Shown in pieces: positions 1 to 11,518 of a stretch of 64,000 nucleotides of DNA. A program made the position numbers and the translations under genes. Source of the stretch: Kappaphycus alvarezii (lineage: Eukaryota; Rhodophyta; Florideophyceae; Gigartinales; Solieriaceae); NCBI GenBank assembly GCA_002205965.3, contig NADL03000090.1:1-64000 (forward strand). Reading direction: 5' to 3'. The notes under the pieces are model-generated. The model worked only from the letters and a program-made list of their open reading frames with translations. It ran no database searches and was not told the origin of the DNA. Positions within the stretch are counted from its first letter, which is position 1; each line of letters begins with the position of its first letter.

Positions 1-3000
1 AGAATCGGGGCGATTCTTCTCTGTAGGGGGAGTGATGTTGTATTTCACTTCACAGACCTTACAGCTTTACACGAATTCACTGCATCTACTGTACTGTAGA
101 TTAAAACACTGGTAACCTTGCAACCAGGGCTACTAGGCACTTTGCTGTCATTCCTTCCTTACAGTTCTGAACACAGCGTTTGACCCCATTGGTACACTTG
201 GAATAGTTACGGGCGAGTTCCATACTGGGATATTATATCATTGCTTTACCAATCAAAAGTCGCCTTGCTATCCCATGCCACCTGGACCAATGTACTTCTT
301 ACATCTTGTCAGAGTATGTCACTCGTGCCGACTAAATTCTGAAAGCGCTACTTACGATACCGTAGGGCTGTTTTACGGGAACACCTTTGAATTCGCTACT
401 GTTAGACTGCATTTTCCTTTAGTTTGTAGCTATCTTCAGTTCTATATAAACCCTGGTTTGAGCGGCCGGCTTAACCAGCCAGCCTCAGCCAAAGTTTCAA
501 CCACAGTTCTACCCAGATCTGCTTGTGTGCGCTTAACACCCTACACGGGACTATCTTTAACGCCAATGTAACATTCAAGCTCTTTTGTGTTTTGAAGTCT
601 CACTCCTGTCCGATCGGTATCTTGAGTTTATTTTCCTTTCTTTTGTCAAAATAGCGTCAAGTGCGCTAATGAATTCCTCCTCTACCACTGAAATTCCACT
701 GACAGTGGATTGCTGGCAACCCTCTCACTTTTGTTCGATTTATTGATGCTCACAGGGCACAATTTTCATACGGAAAGCTGTTTTTATTGTATGATATATA
801 TGGTGATTCTTCACTGCTTGGCAAATACTCATTTGACTCCCCACATCCACTGTAACGCGAAGACGTTAAGCCTCACCAATTCTCACTGTTAAGATTGGTA
901 TAATCAAAGTCTTTTAGATGGAGGTCTAGGTAGTTATAAACATTCATGACACCTTTATCCAATCATTTCTCGCTATAACAAATCTATATGAAGCAAACGA
1001 TGCAAAAAGACCTGCAGTAATGTCGGATTTGATGGACGCAAACAATGCGAAGCAGTTCTCCACCATTTAATTTAATTTGATACCTTTCCAAAATCCATCC
1101 ACGACTGGTCCCTGTGTGCTGCATGCTATTCCAAGACAGAAGTCTTAGCTCTCCTTTTGAGTTCGGTCCCTCCGAGGATTGCGATTCTTCGTCATCGAAC
1201 GATCAGGAGGGTAAATTTGCAACTCATATCCCGTGTACCTCCGATAGAATCCAAAAAGGGGATGGGACCTGGAACAGTACTGTTTTAAGCTACATGAAAT
1301 CATTCCTTTCACTAATGATGTAAGGATTCTGATTAGCATAATCTTATATATCGCGGCCTGTGCCTTTTTATCCTATCATGGCACTCCGAACCCTCAGTTC
1401 ATCATCAATTACCTGACGAAATACAGCTTAAAAGGCAGAGGTAAGCCATGAATATAGTTAATATTGTCTATACTTCCATTAAAATATGTCTGATTTTTGA
1501 AACGGACACTGTCTGAGTCAATCTCAAAGTCAGTACAATTTATGCCGGACTTATTGACATCCATCGTTTGTTCTCTAATTCTATCAGTTTTAGATGCGTA
1601 CATAACACGCTGTAAAGTCTAACTACGCGTGAATTATGGCTTGCATTGATCTATTATAACCAAAGGCTCGTAACGGTGGCCACTCATCCAGTTCTCATTC
1701 CCTAAATCCAGGCCTCCTTTGGAAGTTTCACCTTCCATAATTGTCAAACAAGGGTATGAGCAAAACTTTCCCCATTTTAAAGAGAGTACCAACTACTTAT
1801 TAAATAGTGGTTTATCGATCTTTATGACGCAATAAGCCCAATAAATGTTAAATTCAATGAATTTATTTTCAGAGAGCAAATGTTTTTATCTAAGATCACA
1901 TAGATGGCTGTTACATATCGAATATATTCACTCTGCCTTCATTTTTCTCTGTTCATCAATCAATGGCTTTTATATCTTATTACGTGCAGTCTGGCTGCAT
2001 GGTCTGAAAACGATTGCTACTTAATAGTTTTCTTGTTATAGCTAAACTCTATTTCCAAGTTATCACCATTTGAAGAACTTTAAATCATACATTACTGCGA
2101 TACAAACCCGTACGCATAATGGCCGCGTAAGGTATAAAAATGAATGTTTTTGTTGTGATTTAGTTCCTTCATATAATTAATTGCTATACCCCAACATCTG
2201 GTACATCTCAGCCGACCCAAAATCAAAAAAGTAGCGTTAGGCTTAGTACTAATTCTCTTTGATTTCCGTTCCATTGTTACAGAATCCGAAATGTTAGTTA
2301 TTCAGAATTAGAACACCTCCATGACAAATCATGTTGTACTCCCATTTCCCTTTTATTCAAAAATGACCCACTTCGCTGCAAAATTGTTGAATCTCCACTT
2401 TTTGGATATTTAACCAGTTTTCATTGAACGCCGGCTCCGTCTCTACTATTACTACGAGTCAAATTGTGATTCCCGGAGGAAGAAATGTGTAATGGCGAAG
2501 ACTACTATCCTACTTGATAATTTAAATCTGAATGAAGCCTAAGAGTTGAGTTCTGTAAATGGAAGAAAGTTTTTTTCTCATGTAGTGAGGGATTGATGTC
2601 TAACATCAATGTGCAAATGACTTTCAACCTTTCCATTATTCGCAATAAATCAACCTAATTTGCCCCATGTGTACAGGAACTTGCCTGGAGTCACGCTGGA
2701 ATATCTTTTTATTCAAATCCCTACTCTGGAGGGTAAATCGGGCCATGTTAAATAGTAATAGTACATAAACAATTAGTACTATGAATTCAGGATAGATGAT
2801 CATGAAAATATTATGTGTATGGATTCAACGGCAGATGTATTGCCGAATATCAGTAAGACTGCATCCTGTAATGTATACGACTACAAGTGAAGGAATAAAT
2901 TACTTCAATGCTGTTAGGGTGTTTTCTGGTTATTTAGCGGCTTTCGGATCCACTTTTTGCTCATCACTCTTTGGTTGGCATACCTACGCCAACAGTGCTA

Positions 3001-4058
3001 ATTTATCGTTCTTTATCACCTTCGCATTTTCGCATAGCTATTTTCATTTCAGTAAATAATTTCCTTCAATCTGTGACAACCATAATTATGCAAAATTTTC
3101 TGATTGATACTCAGAGTTGGGAGGTACTTTATCGGTGATACTGAGGATTGGATATAATTTTCTAAATTATACTCTCGATTCGGAGCATTTTTGGCTTGTA
3201 CTCTGATTTTCCATGGCTTGTTTTAATAATAATTGATTGGCGCTAGTTTTTATGGGTGATCTCCGAAAAGCACCCTATTTTTTAATGGAATTTGTATTTT
3301 GGCCGGATATAGCTTCACTAATTTACTGTACTGACTCAGGCGGGGAAGGAAGAGAAGCCAACGTCCCCAAACGATTAAGAAAAGGGAGTAAAACAATAGG
3401 GACGATTCCGAGTATAATGCTTAAAGGGTCTCTTGTCTCTATCCTTTCCCCCTTCCGTCGTGACGCAAGAAAGTGGACGACACACAAGCATGACCCATGA
3501 ATAAGTATACAAAACCATTATTATAAATAATATATGTGCCCTGTAACCATATAGATCTGTTTAATGTCCTATACTGAAAACCGGTAACATATTGTCACTG
3601 GCGTTCAGCATAACTTTCCAACAGAAAAATCGATAATTTTTTCTTTTAATTTCTTAGTAATTATAAAGTATCCGTGCAGTGTACTGCTAAATAAATTACT
3701 GTATGAGTACCGTACAATTAATTCCCAACCCTTCGTACCACTGCACTTTCAATGCCATTGTAGTCAGGACAGGTGTCTCTACTTGGGGCTACGGTTGATT
3801 CGCTACTGTACTGTATACCGCACCCTAGGTTTCAGTTGTGCATGGGCCGGCCTTGACTTCTACCGCCAAGTGGCCAGCATTCTAGTCCCTTTACTTAAGA
3901 CCGTCCGCGTATGGAAATTTTTCATCCATTTTATTGATTGACTTCCTATGGTGGACATCACTCGCGTCGTGTTATCCATGCGAGGAGATTGATCCCGTTT
4001 AGCTTACTCTGGATCCACCTCAGAATCTAGCCTCGACATCAGCGAAGGAAATGCAACG
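1..4058. other. No recognisable gene
   Basis: Open frames here are all under 100 codons, and none shows a recognisable domain, a likely signal peptide or a conserved motif. Base composition is mixed and fairly AT-rich. I see no terminal repeats, tRNA-like segment or obvious tandem array. Confidence 0.6.
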
Positions 4059-5397
4059 CTATTTGTATCCCGATGGGGCCACAACTGCTTCCTCACGCTC
4101 GTAGTTTTCTATCCAGTAAGCTTCATCTTTTTCGGACCCAACAAGAAGACTCATCGCGTTCGCCACTGCCGCTTGCATTAATCCACCTTCGAAGTCTCTG
4201 AAGAGGACGGTATAACTAGGTAGAAGGTACCGGGAAGCCAGAGGAGAGGTATCACGGGACATTGGGTACTGCACCGTGTATAACTTCTCCGGATGCCGTT
4301 GACACCAGTTTTCGATCAACAGGATGGCCTCGAACGTCGTGCTACACCAACGCCCGAATAACTTTTTTCTTTTAAGACCACCTTCCTTCTCATTGTTAAG
4401 GTTCCTTTTCGGTGGAGTACGCAGAGCATACCCTGAAGGAACTTCCTTGAACGAGAACGTATACAGTTCGTACGCACGCTCTTCTCTTGTTGACGCATCT
4501 ACGCCGAAGTAGTGTCCCGAGATCCTCCCACCGGGGGAGGTAGAAGTCCTCCAAATTACGTTGTAAATGACCCACTGCAGATCTTCAGGGCAGTCTTGTT
4601 ACTTCTCAGTGTCCCCAAGCGACTGGGTTCGTCCAATTCTCCAGGAAATATTGTTATCATATCTACCTATCAACTCCAGAGAAGATAATAAGGTCATTAT
4701 GTTGGCTCCGAAGAGTGTCAAGCCTTCGAGATAAGAAGGTACAACTGGAGATGGCTCGCCTACAAAGGCAACTTCGAGGCGGAGCTTCTCGATATCCTCT
4801 TACTCTTCTTGCCTCCGCCTGATCTTCAATGCACCGGTTCGACTTGCGACTGAAACCACCTTCTTCTTGCTGACACGTCGATCGAGATTGGACAGTGAGA
4901 AAATTCCCTGTCCGGCCTCTCCGTGACAATCGATTTCCCCGGGCCACTGCTAGTTCGATGGGGCTGCCCCATTGTCCTCCGAGCTTTCTTCATGAAAATC
5001 TCTTTGCGCGGGGTCCCACTGCATGTAGATTTTTTCTTCTCCGTCTGATTCGTCTTCGTCATGTTGGCAGATTGAGTCGCGCTGTTGAGGTGACGGATGG
5101 GCAGGTCCCGAAGGCTTTAGCTACCTATCCGGATGTACCTGGTCGTCCATGCGCATCGGCGCCTGCGCAAGGATAGCTTGTGCAGCTGATGAGCAAAAGG
5201 TGCCACTCAGACGCTGGTAGATACTGCGGCGCATAACACGGCGGCGTATGACACCGGGAATCGTGAGATACTTGGACGCGATCCACGGTACAATTTCCTC
5301 AATAACGGCTACGGTAATTGATGTGCGCCAAATTTGCACCCGAAAAAAATCCAGAAGAGGACCGAATTCCGATGCAGCATCGGAATTTGCAAGATAT
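4059..5397 (-). pseudogene. Decayed ORF of unknown family, about 445 codons in one frame
   Basis: Read on the minus strand, one frame stays protein-like from about 5397 to the final stop at 4059, broken only by a handful of in-frame stops and no frameshift that I can see. The N-terminal part is basic (IRRRVMRRSIYQRL). An acidic stretch (HDEDESDGEE) follows, then a Lys/Arg-rich part, then a C-terminal part rich in aromatic residues (SRYLLPSYTVLFRDFEGG, DEAYWIENYEREE). I do not recognise the family. It could be a gene carried by a mobile element or an old host gene. The pattern of stops without frameshifts is the reverse of the host genes further right, so this decay looks real. Confidence 0.5.
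5365..5387. repeat. 23-bp near-perfect palindrome
   Basis: Two 11-base arms (AATTCCGATGC and its exact reverse complement) surround a single central A. It lies at the upstream edge of the decayed minus-strand ORF and overlaps the first of two short direct repeats. Confidence 0.8.
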
Positions 5398-5429
5398 TTT
5401 TACAGTATCTGAATTTGTAAGATATTTTT
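5384..5429. repeat. Two direct copies of a 20-bp unit
   Basis: GAATTTGCAAGATATTTTTA at 5384-5403 recurs as GAATTTGTAAGATATTTTTA at 5410-5429, with one mismatch and a 6-bp spacer. It is a local duplication of unknown role. Confidence 0.75.
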
Positions 5430-5481
5430 AATTTGGATGAGTGTGGCAAATTCATGGGTTGATTTTTTATTTTAAGACACG

Positions 5482-6041
5482 ATGTCATTCAAAGATGTCA
5501 TTCCACGTCCAAGATCGTCATACTTTTCGAAGACGTCGCAGTATTTAAAGTCCGAAATCGACGTCGTTGAGGAAAACACCCCACCATTAACTACTTTACC
5601 GGCTCACCCCTTTTTTTTCATTCAACATTACCAACCTCCGCCCTTTCGTTACCATCGCCAATTCATCCCGAGGCCGCCACCCACTCAACGGCCCTGTCCA
5701 TGATGTGGCCCTGATGTCAAATGGTCCAACCGACTACGATGAGAACTGTAGAAGATTGGACCTGGAACGCGTTCGGGAGTGGGTCCGCCGTAACTGCTTC
5801 GAGCAGGAAGAGGAGGTAGAAGAAGAGGAAGATGAGAAGGGGAAGAGGATGAAGAGGAGGAAGAGGAGGATGAAGAGGACTGGGTGGAACGTGGGAGCCA
5901 CTAGTGTACAACGGTGGGGGAGCTCCCATGGAGAACGAAGGGGAGACTGAGGGAGTAATCGTGATCTCTGACTCTTCTGACGACAATGACGAGAAGGGTG
6001 AAGAGAAGGACGAGGAGGATGAGGGGGAGGGAGACATGTAA
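5482..6041 (+). CDS. Possible acidic protein with SUMO-interaction-like motif (uncertain)
   Basis: Two overlapping plus-strand frames carry protein-like sequence. At 5705-5880 there is a segment with DLERVREWVRRNCFEQ followed by a Glu-rich then Lys/Arg-rich run. At about 5905-6041, in another frame, an acidic tail ends EDEGEGDM and a stop. The tail contains VIVISDSSDD (5955-5984): hydrophobic residues followed by acidic and serine residues, the usual form of a SUMO-interacting motif. The upstream ORF at 5482-5703 is Pro-rich and may or may not belong. The frame change could be an assembly indel or decay. No family is recognised, and low-complexity acidic tails can arise from purine-rich DNA, so this is tentative. 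Confidence 0.3.
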
Positions 6042-6869
6042 AGTGCTGGAATAGTGGGGAGGGGCTGGAAAGTATGGAATAGGTGGTCCCGGCTCTCGAC
6101 CGGATGGGGGCATCTTCAGTGGTCTAGATATTTCCCAGGAGGAAATGAAGAATTCTTAGCAGTTCGCGGATATTTGTGGGACTGCTTGAGTGGAATAGAT
6201 ACTTTGGGGGAACTGTTTGTCTCTGATCTAGAGGACTAAGATATTAAGGAATAAATCGAGATATTTATCCTGATAGTATCTGCTGTTAGTCTTTGTCGTT
6301 CACACGATTCCATTTGATGCATTTTATGGTTCTTAGTATGTTTATTTGAGACTTTAAGGTTAGCCAAAAAGTCTATATAAGCTGAGTAAACTGCTACCTC
6401 TTGTGGAGGTCAAGCAAATTGGCAGACAACTTCAAGTCAAGTCCCGAGTTGTAGGAAGTTGAGATTCAACTTCAGACCCAAGACACATTTTTCCTACGCT
6501 GGTCGCACAGCATCAGTGGTAGAACCTACCTCTTCTATACTTGCTTGTAGCCCTCTCAACTGCCTTCCTTATCTACTCCTTTTTTTGCGTTCAACTATAC
6601 CTCAGTGGTACTTTTGTCGCTTGCAATACCTCCTTCTTGGGGTGATTGGTTCTGAGTGTCTCTTCTCCCGATTATTTACCCTATCAGTAATAGGGAAAGA
6701 GGCACCCAGAAAATTGAACGCCACGGGATTGAACGTAAATTTGGCGTAGACGTTAGGTGAGCTGAGGGAACGGGTAGGAGCTCAGCGAGGTTACGCTCCA
6801 GAGTTTTAACCTTGTCTCTGGCCGAATGATGGGTAGTTTACTTCTTCGTCTGACACCTCTAGCGGGAGG
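6042..6869. other. No recognisable gene
   Basis: Only short open frames with no recognisable motif. I see no repeat or RNA gene. Confidence 0.5.
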
Positions 6870-7335
6870 ATTCTAAACGGAGTTTGAATAGAAGGAAATA
6901 ATGAAACAGAAGCTGGTCTGCGCCGCCGTGACACTTCCACTGCATCGACGCGTCATGGCAGGCGAGGAGGCATGTGGCATTACAGCTTGCGCTGCGTTTC
7001 TATGCATGAGGACCATTTTGGCTCTCGAATGCTTTCCATTGTCCTCGTCGCATTTGCTTCCAGCTCCGAGATGAAAGCGTACGTCTCCAGGTGCCATCCT
7101 CCCAGAGCAGATGTCGGGATTGGCACCAGCCTCCCCCTTCTCTCAGCAGAAAGTAGACCTTCGTACCTTGTACGCTTAGCAGATCGGTTTCAGAGAAGTT
7201 TAGGGATTGAAGTTTCTCCCACCAAGGGGGTGAATAAAGGGGGTTAACAAAGGTAACATCCAGGAAATCCGCCCAGCCATGAGATCCCACAGCTTTAAAT
7301 CTTGGTGCTGACGGTGTACACCTCGCGCCCTCCAT
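6870..7335 (-). mobile_element. LINE 3' fragment (C-terminal region after the reverse transcriptase)
   Basis: The minus strand encodes pieces of the C-terminal region of a non-LTR retrotransposon polyprotein of the kind with a restriction-enzyme-like endonuclease. FLDVTFVNPL lies near 7260. In a neighbouring frame RTRYEGLL is followed by GRLVPIPTSALGGWH and ETYAFISELEANA down to about 7000. The same layout (DVT-V-PL, then a Lys/Arg-Tyr segment, then a Pro-Ile ... Gly-Gly-Trp-His motif) recurs in the fragments at 59.7-60.05 and 62.44-63.0 kb. At least one frameshift separates the two parts. No reverse transcriptase is seen beside it. Confidence 0.6.
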
Positions 7336-8429
7336 TCTACCACAGGGTAGCGGACAGCTTTGGACAGATCGGCCTCCAATAGTCTTACTTAAGCGTCATG
7401 ACGAGCAATGCGGCATCTGCAGTACCGAAAGTGCAACAGGTGGTCCGCAAAAATGTCAACATTCTCAGGGCATGAGGATGAGGGGCACGGTGTGTGTCGT
7501 GAAAACAAAGGGACTAGTCAATTGGCAGTAGAATTGAAACCAAACAGAAAACTGCCTGGTAGAGATTTGTGTCCGCAGCCCAGTGCCGAAGAAAACTTCC
7601 AGGGATCAACCCTTGTGTATGAGCTCCATTAAAAGACGTCATATTCCGGAAAAAGAGTGGGTGGCCAAGGTTTTTCCGGCATCTACAGAAACCGGAGTGC
7701 CGTATCCGGAGAACGTCATATCTGCACGTGCCTCGGCTCGAGCATCATGCGTCGCCGAAAGGATCATAGATGGAGGACAGAACCATCAAAGCAGCAGCGC
7801 CATAGGGCCCTCGGGTTGAAGGTTTACTAGGCCGGTCGGAGTAAAGACAAAAAGAGTGAAGTTTAGAGACAGGGGAGAAATACAGAGGATTGGAATAGAG
7901 TGGCTGCGTCCTCGCACAAATAACAGAGTCATACCAACAGCGCACCTAGTTTCTCCCTCCGATAAACTTTTAAAGAATCAAAGTTTCACAAAAAAAAGTG
8001 AACCCTTCCGACTCTGTCAATTTACCAGATTCCACACGGGTGGAGAAAGGATAAGGGGTTAAATGTGGTGTGATTTAATATTGGAGAGATGTGGTCGGTT
8101 GTGGCCCGGAATATCCTACAGGGTGCCCAGTAATACCTCTTAATTTACGCTAAATGCCGGCTCAAGCCCCCCCAGCAGACAGGCTGCTTTGGACATTACG
8201 GTCGCGGCAGCGTGCCTCTGAGTAAGTACCGCACGGAACTTACCATAAGGGTAGTGTAATGTTTTTCATTGAACCTACATTTGTATGGTCGCACTGTAAT
8301 GTGAATTGTATGTGGGAAAGGGATATTACAGATCTTACGGTGCGCGTCACTTCTGCAATAGTTCTGCAATGTTAGTGTAATTTTTTCTGTAAGACATTGC
8401 TCACATGAGAAACACAGCGAATTGCTGAA
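7336..8429. other. No gene; contains one copy of a dispersed repeat
   Basis: Short open frames only. The stretch 8061-8126 recurs at 37216-37281 (separate entry). The part just downstream, up to the Harbinger relic, shows no motif. Confidence 0.5.
8061..8126. repeat. Dispersed 66-bp repeat, copy 1
   Basis: It aligns without gaps to 37216-37281 at about 88% identity (8 differences in 66). The best-conserved core is TGGCCCGGAATATCCT. Both copies lie on the plus strand next to mobile-element DNA, suggesting the end of a small repeated element. No open frame is shared. Confidence 0.75.
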
Positions 8430-8589
8430 GTTACAGTGAGTACTGTTTACGGTGCGACCTCATTTGAGTATTACCCTTTGAGGGGGTTGTGCTATATCTT
8501 ACATCTTCTAACCCAAGCTATTCGGCCATGTCCGTTCCGCGAAGAGGCTCCCAGAAAAGGCAAAGCAGAGCAATCACTCACCGTCTTCT

Positions 8590-9660
8590 TTGTTTTTGGA
8601 CTGCTGCACTGCGCTATCTTATCCACCGTCGAGCAACAAGGGACGTCGACAGCGCTATGCTGTGCACGGCATTTCAAAAGTACATTACTATGCAGCGCAA
8701 CTACAATTATTACATAGCGCGAGCCGACTCATATCCACTACTTCATTTGAGCAAGTGTTCGAACAAATGGGCGACAAACAGCGCCTGGTGCACTTTCGAT
8801 TCTTACGAAAGGATCTCTTAAAGGTTGTAGATGTCGTCACCAGCGGTGCGGAAGAATACACTACGAGAAAGAACAGATACTCTAGCACAAGGCTCCTCGC
8901 AACCTGTGTTCCTCTGAAAGGACTTTCTACACCTCAGCGATAGAGCGATCTTGAACTCATGTTCCGCAAGCACGCACCCCAACTTTCCGAATTCTTTTGG
9001 GAGTGTATGGATGCATTTATAGGCAGGCTAGGGCATCTTTTAAATTGTCCGATAGCTGTATCCTGCACTGCTTCGAAGGCTGCATACTGGGCTGCTAAAG
9101 AGAAGGAGAGGGTCGGAGCTCTCGATAACTGCATCAGGTACATTGATGGTACTGTAATTGAAATCGCTCGCCTGGATGATTCTGCTCTACAGAACGTTTC
9201 TACGAATGGACATAAGAGAAAGCACGCACTAAAGTTTCAAGCGGTTACAGCTGATGGAATGTTCTACCATGTGTACGGTCCGGTTGAAGGACGACGTCAT
9301 GACTGGATGCTTTATCCTCGCTCTGGTCTCGACGCACAGCTCGAAGAAGTGATGCTTGTAGGTAACCAGCAGTACTGTATCTTCGGCGATAGCGGATACA
9401 ACATGCGAGCCTACCTCGAGATTCCGTTCCAGGGCTCAAACCTGTACGCCGACCAGTCCGCTTTCAACAAAGCGATGGCTGGCGCCCGCATATCAGTAGA
9501 ATAGATGTTTAAGGAGGTGAAAACGTACTGGACTACAGTAGATTCCCCTCGTAAGATTCCCGTTTTGCAGCTATCCGGGCTCGCCTGTACCTCGCCGCGA
9601 TACTGCTATGCAACATCAGAAACTGCTTTTACAGAAACCAGACATCCGTTTATTCAGGTG
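8590..9660 (+). pseudogene. PIF/Harbinger transposase (DDE superfamily), broken
   Basis: This would be the cut-and-paste transposase. The N-terminal helical part has FRFLRKDLLKVVDVV (about 8790-8835) and, further on, QLSEFFWECMDAF and GHLL. The catalytic core has YIDGT (first Asp), KRKHALKFQAVTADG, GPVEGRRHDW, FGDSGYNMR (second Asp) and ARISVE (catalytic Glu). One frame holds from about 8620 to 9540, with TAG stops at about 8941 and 9502; the second falls where Harbinger proteins usually have Trp after the Glu. After about 9550 the C-terminus (LLCNIRNCFYRNQTS, then RLFRCEPPTVEEFLS) continues in other frames. Two stops plus at least two frameshifts make it inactive. Confidence 0.85.
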
Positions 9661-9917
9661 TGAGCCGCCGACGGTAGAGGAGTTTCTGTCATGGGAGAGT
9701 AAAAGAGCCCCATTGGGTGACGCTGGAGCTCCGAGCCCAAATTTCGCAGCGAAGGCGCCGGAGGGCGAGCTTGCGAGCGCGAAGGTTCCGTAGCGGAGGA
9801 CTTAGGCGGAGGAGCTCTAGCGCCACCCATTGGAGGGCCTCCGCAGTCAGCCCTGCTCGACCGTGCGAAGCCAAACAAGCTGTCATAGTGTCCATCATTA
9901 GCTCATCTTTTTGAGCT

Positions 9918-10684
9918 CTAGTTCGGCAGCAGCTTCACGCTCCTCCTTTCTCTCTTCCCAGCCCGTTTGCGCTCCTCTTGTGCATCCTTGAATTGAAGAC
10001 GAGAGAGCTCGAGTTTCTTGTTCTCGACATCAATGTGCGCCATATCCGATCGCTGCAGTGCCTCAACAAACGCCATTTCGTCCTGCATGTCAAGCACAGA
10101 AACCTTCCTCTTCCGTGCACGTGTGTTAGAACTCATTCTCCCAGTCTCCATTCCTGAACTTCCAGCCTCCTCATCGCCGCTCTCCTTCACATCGACGCCA
10201 ACGTCTGTCTCCTAGTCGCTCGCGCACGAATCACAGCTCCAATCGCTCATTCTCCCTCTCACGCTTTTCCTCCCTCTCATCTCTCCTTTTTGCTGAGAGA
10301 TAAGGTCATCGCGGTCCTACTTTAAGAGCACAAGGAGTTCCTCCATTCAGACACCTCCTCTCCAATGCCACTCATTAACGCGCTGAGTCCTATCCCTCCT
10401 CGTCAAACCTAGACTGCAATCGCTTGTAGCGATCCTGCAGAGCCTTCCAGGTTACCCTGGATGATAGCTTCTTAGTTGCGTTCGCCTTGCTTCCCGCTAT
10501 CTCATACCGCTCTCGGGTCCCCCTTAGGGGCGATGTGAGCTTTGCACTCCGCGATTTCGCGTAAGAGGACTAAGTCCTCATCGGAAGAGAACTTAGATCG
10601 CCTACCCGGACCTGTAGGCTTCGCTAGAGTTGTTGTTGTAGTGGAGGATGTCAGACGGTGGCAGGAATGGGGGCTCTGGCTCAA
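9918..10684 (-). pseudogene. Myb/SANT-like partner protein of Harbinger element, broken
   Basis: PIF/Harbinger elements usually encode a second, Myb-like DNA-binding protein that brings the transposase to the ends. The minus strand here has GRRSKFSSDEDLVLLREIAE (about 10550-10610), then in another frame SSRVTWKALQDRYKRLQSRF (about 10400-10470), a typical SANT-like pair of helices. Further on, 9918-10190 encodes a basic, coiled-coil-like tail (LELSRLQFKDAQEERKRAGK). Several frame changes and stops separate the parts. The convergent position opposite the transposase supports the assignment. Confidence 0.65.
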
Positions 10685-10700
10685 TTGCGGCGGTTGTGTG

Positions 10701-11090
10701 ATTTGCAGCGGTGGGCAAAGGAGCTTGATTCATTGCGCATGCCCAGGGAAGGCAAGCCACGAAGCTGTCGGTGCTGCAAAAAGGGCGGGAGATGGCAGGG
10801 AACGTTGCTCACAGAGCTTCACTAAATCCTCACATTTCAGCATTGTACACCACGCGCACGGGTTCCACTTCTGCAAATAATTTGCAAGGTGGACACGTAT
10901 TGCAGAAATATGAGCGCAGAATATCAGAATTTTTCAGCCGTAAGATCCCTATTATGTGAGGACATCGAGAGGACGCTTTGGTAGTTAATATTCTACATTC
11001 CTCAACTTATTCAATCATTTCTTCGTTAGGGCTATACACGTGTGAGCACCGGTTAAATTGAAAACTCTACTTACTAGTGTCTATTGGACC
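10701..11090. other. No recognisable gene
   Basis: Probably includes the unresolved right end of the Harbinger relic. Only short frames without motifs are present. Confidence 0.4.
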
Positions 11091-11518
11091 GTTGTCCTCA
11101 TATGAGGACATTTGTCCTCATATGAGGACTACTTTTAGCACTTCTTTTCAATACAAAATTTTTTTACCTCAGCGCATTTCTTGTCCCTCCGCATTAGTTC
11201 ATGAGTGTAGATGGCCGATCAAAACAAACTTTTCAAGATTGTTGACCTCGGTGAAGGCTAGACCAGTTTTCCCTCACAAGCTTCCGCTCTTTGCAAGAAG
11301 TTGTGAAAACGACTTCATTTTGGAAGGTAAAATAGTTCGTATTATCGTGGGGGGTTTCAGAAACGAGGGCGCATGTACAGTAAAAATTACTGTACTGTAA
11401 CTAAACATAAAAACCTTTTTTCCAGTAAAAATTTCGGGCTTTCAAAACATTTTCCTTTCCAAAATGTAACGGAAATTGTCCTCATATGAGGACAAAGTGT
11501 GCCTCATATGAGGACAGT
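11091..11518. repeat. MITE-like unit bounded by paired 16-bp palindromes
   Basis: The perfect palindrome GTCCTCATATGAGGAC occurs at 11094-11109, 11114-11129 and 11478-11493, with a near copy at 11500-11515. The two pairs face each other as inverted repeats of about 40 bp around a core of about 350 bp that has no convincing gene. The spacing inside the pairs is 20 and 22 bp, about two helical turns. This form suggests a small non-autonomous DNA element whose ends carry doubled palindromic binding sites. I could not define a target duplication. Confidence 0.6.

Larger units (their letters stand above)
8430..10700. mobile_element. PIF/Harbinger-like DNA transposon relic (ends not resolved)
   Basis: A transposase relic (+) and a Myb/SANT-like partner relic (-) face each other, the same convergent two-gene plan as the second Harbinger element at 56.7-59.1 kb. 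Both genes are broken. I could not find convincing terminal inverted repeats or a 3-bp target duplication, so the outer limits are only approximate. Confidence 0.7.

Noticed and set aside
5717-6113. Minus-strand frames rich in Ser and Pro
   Set aside because: They are the complement of the purine-rich acidic/basic plus-strand sequence; low complexity only.
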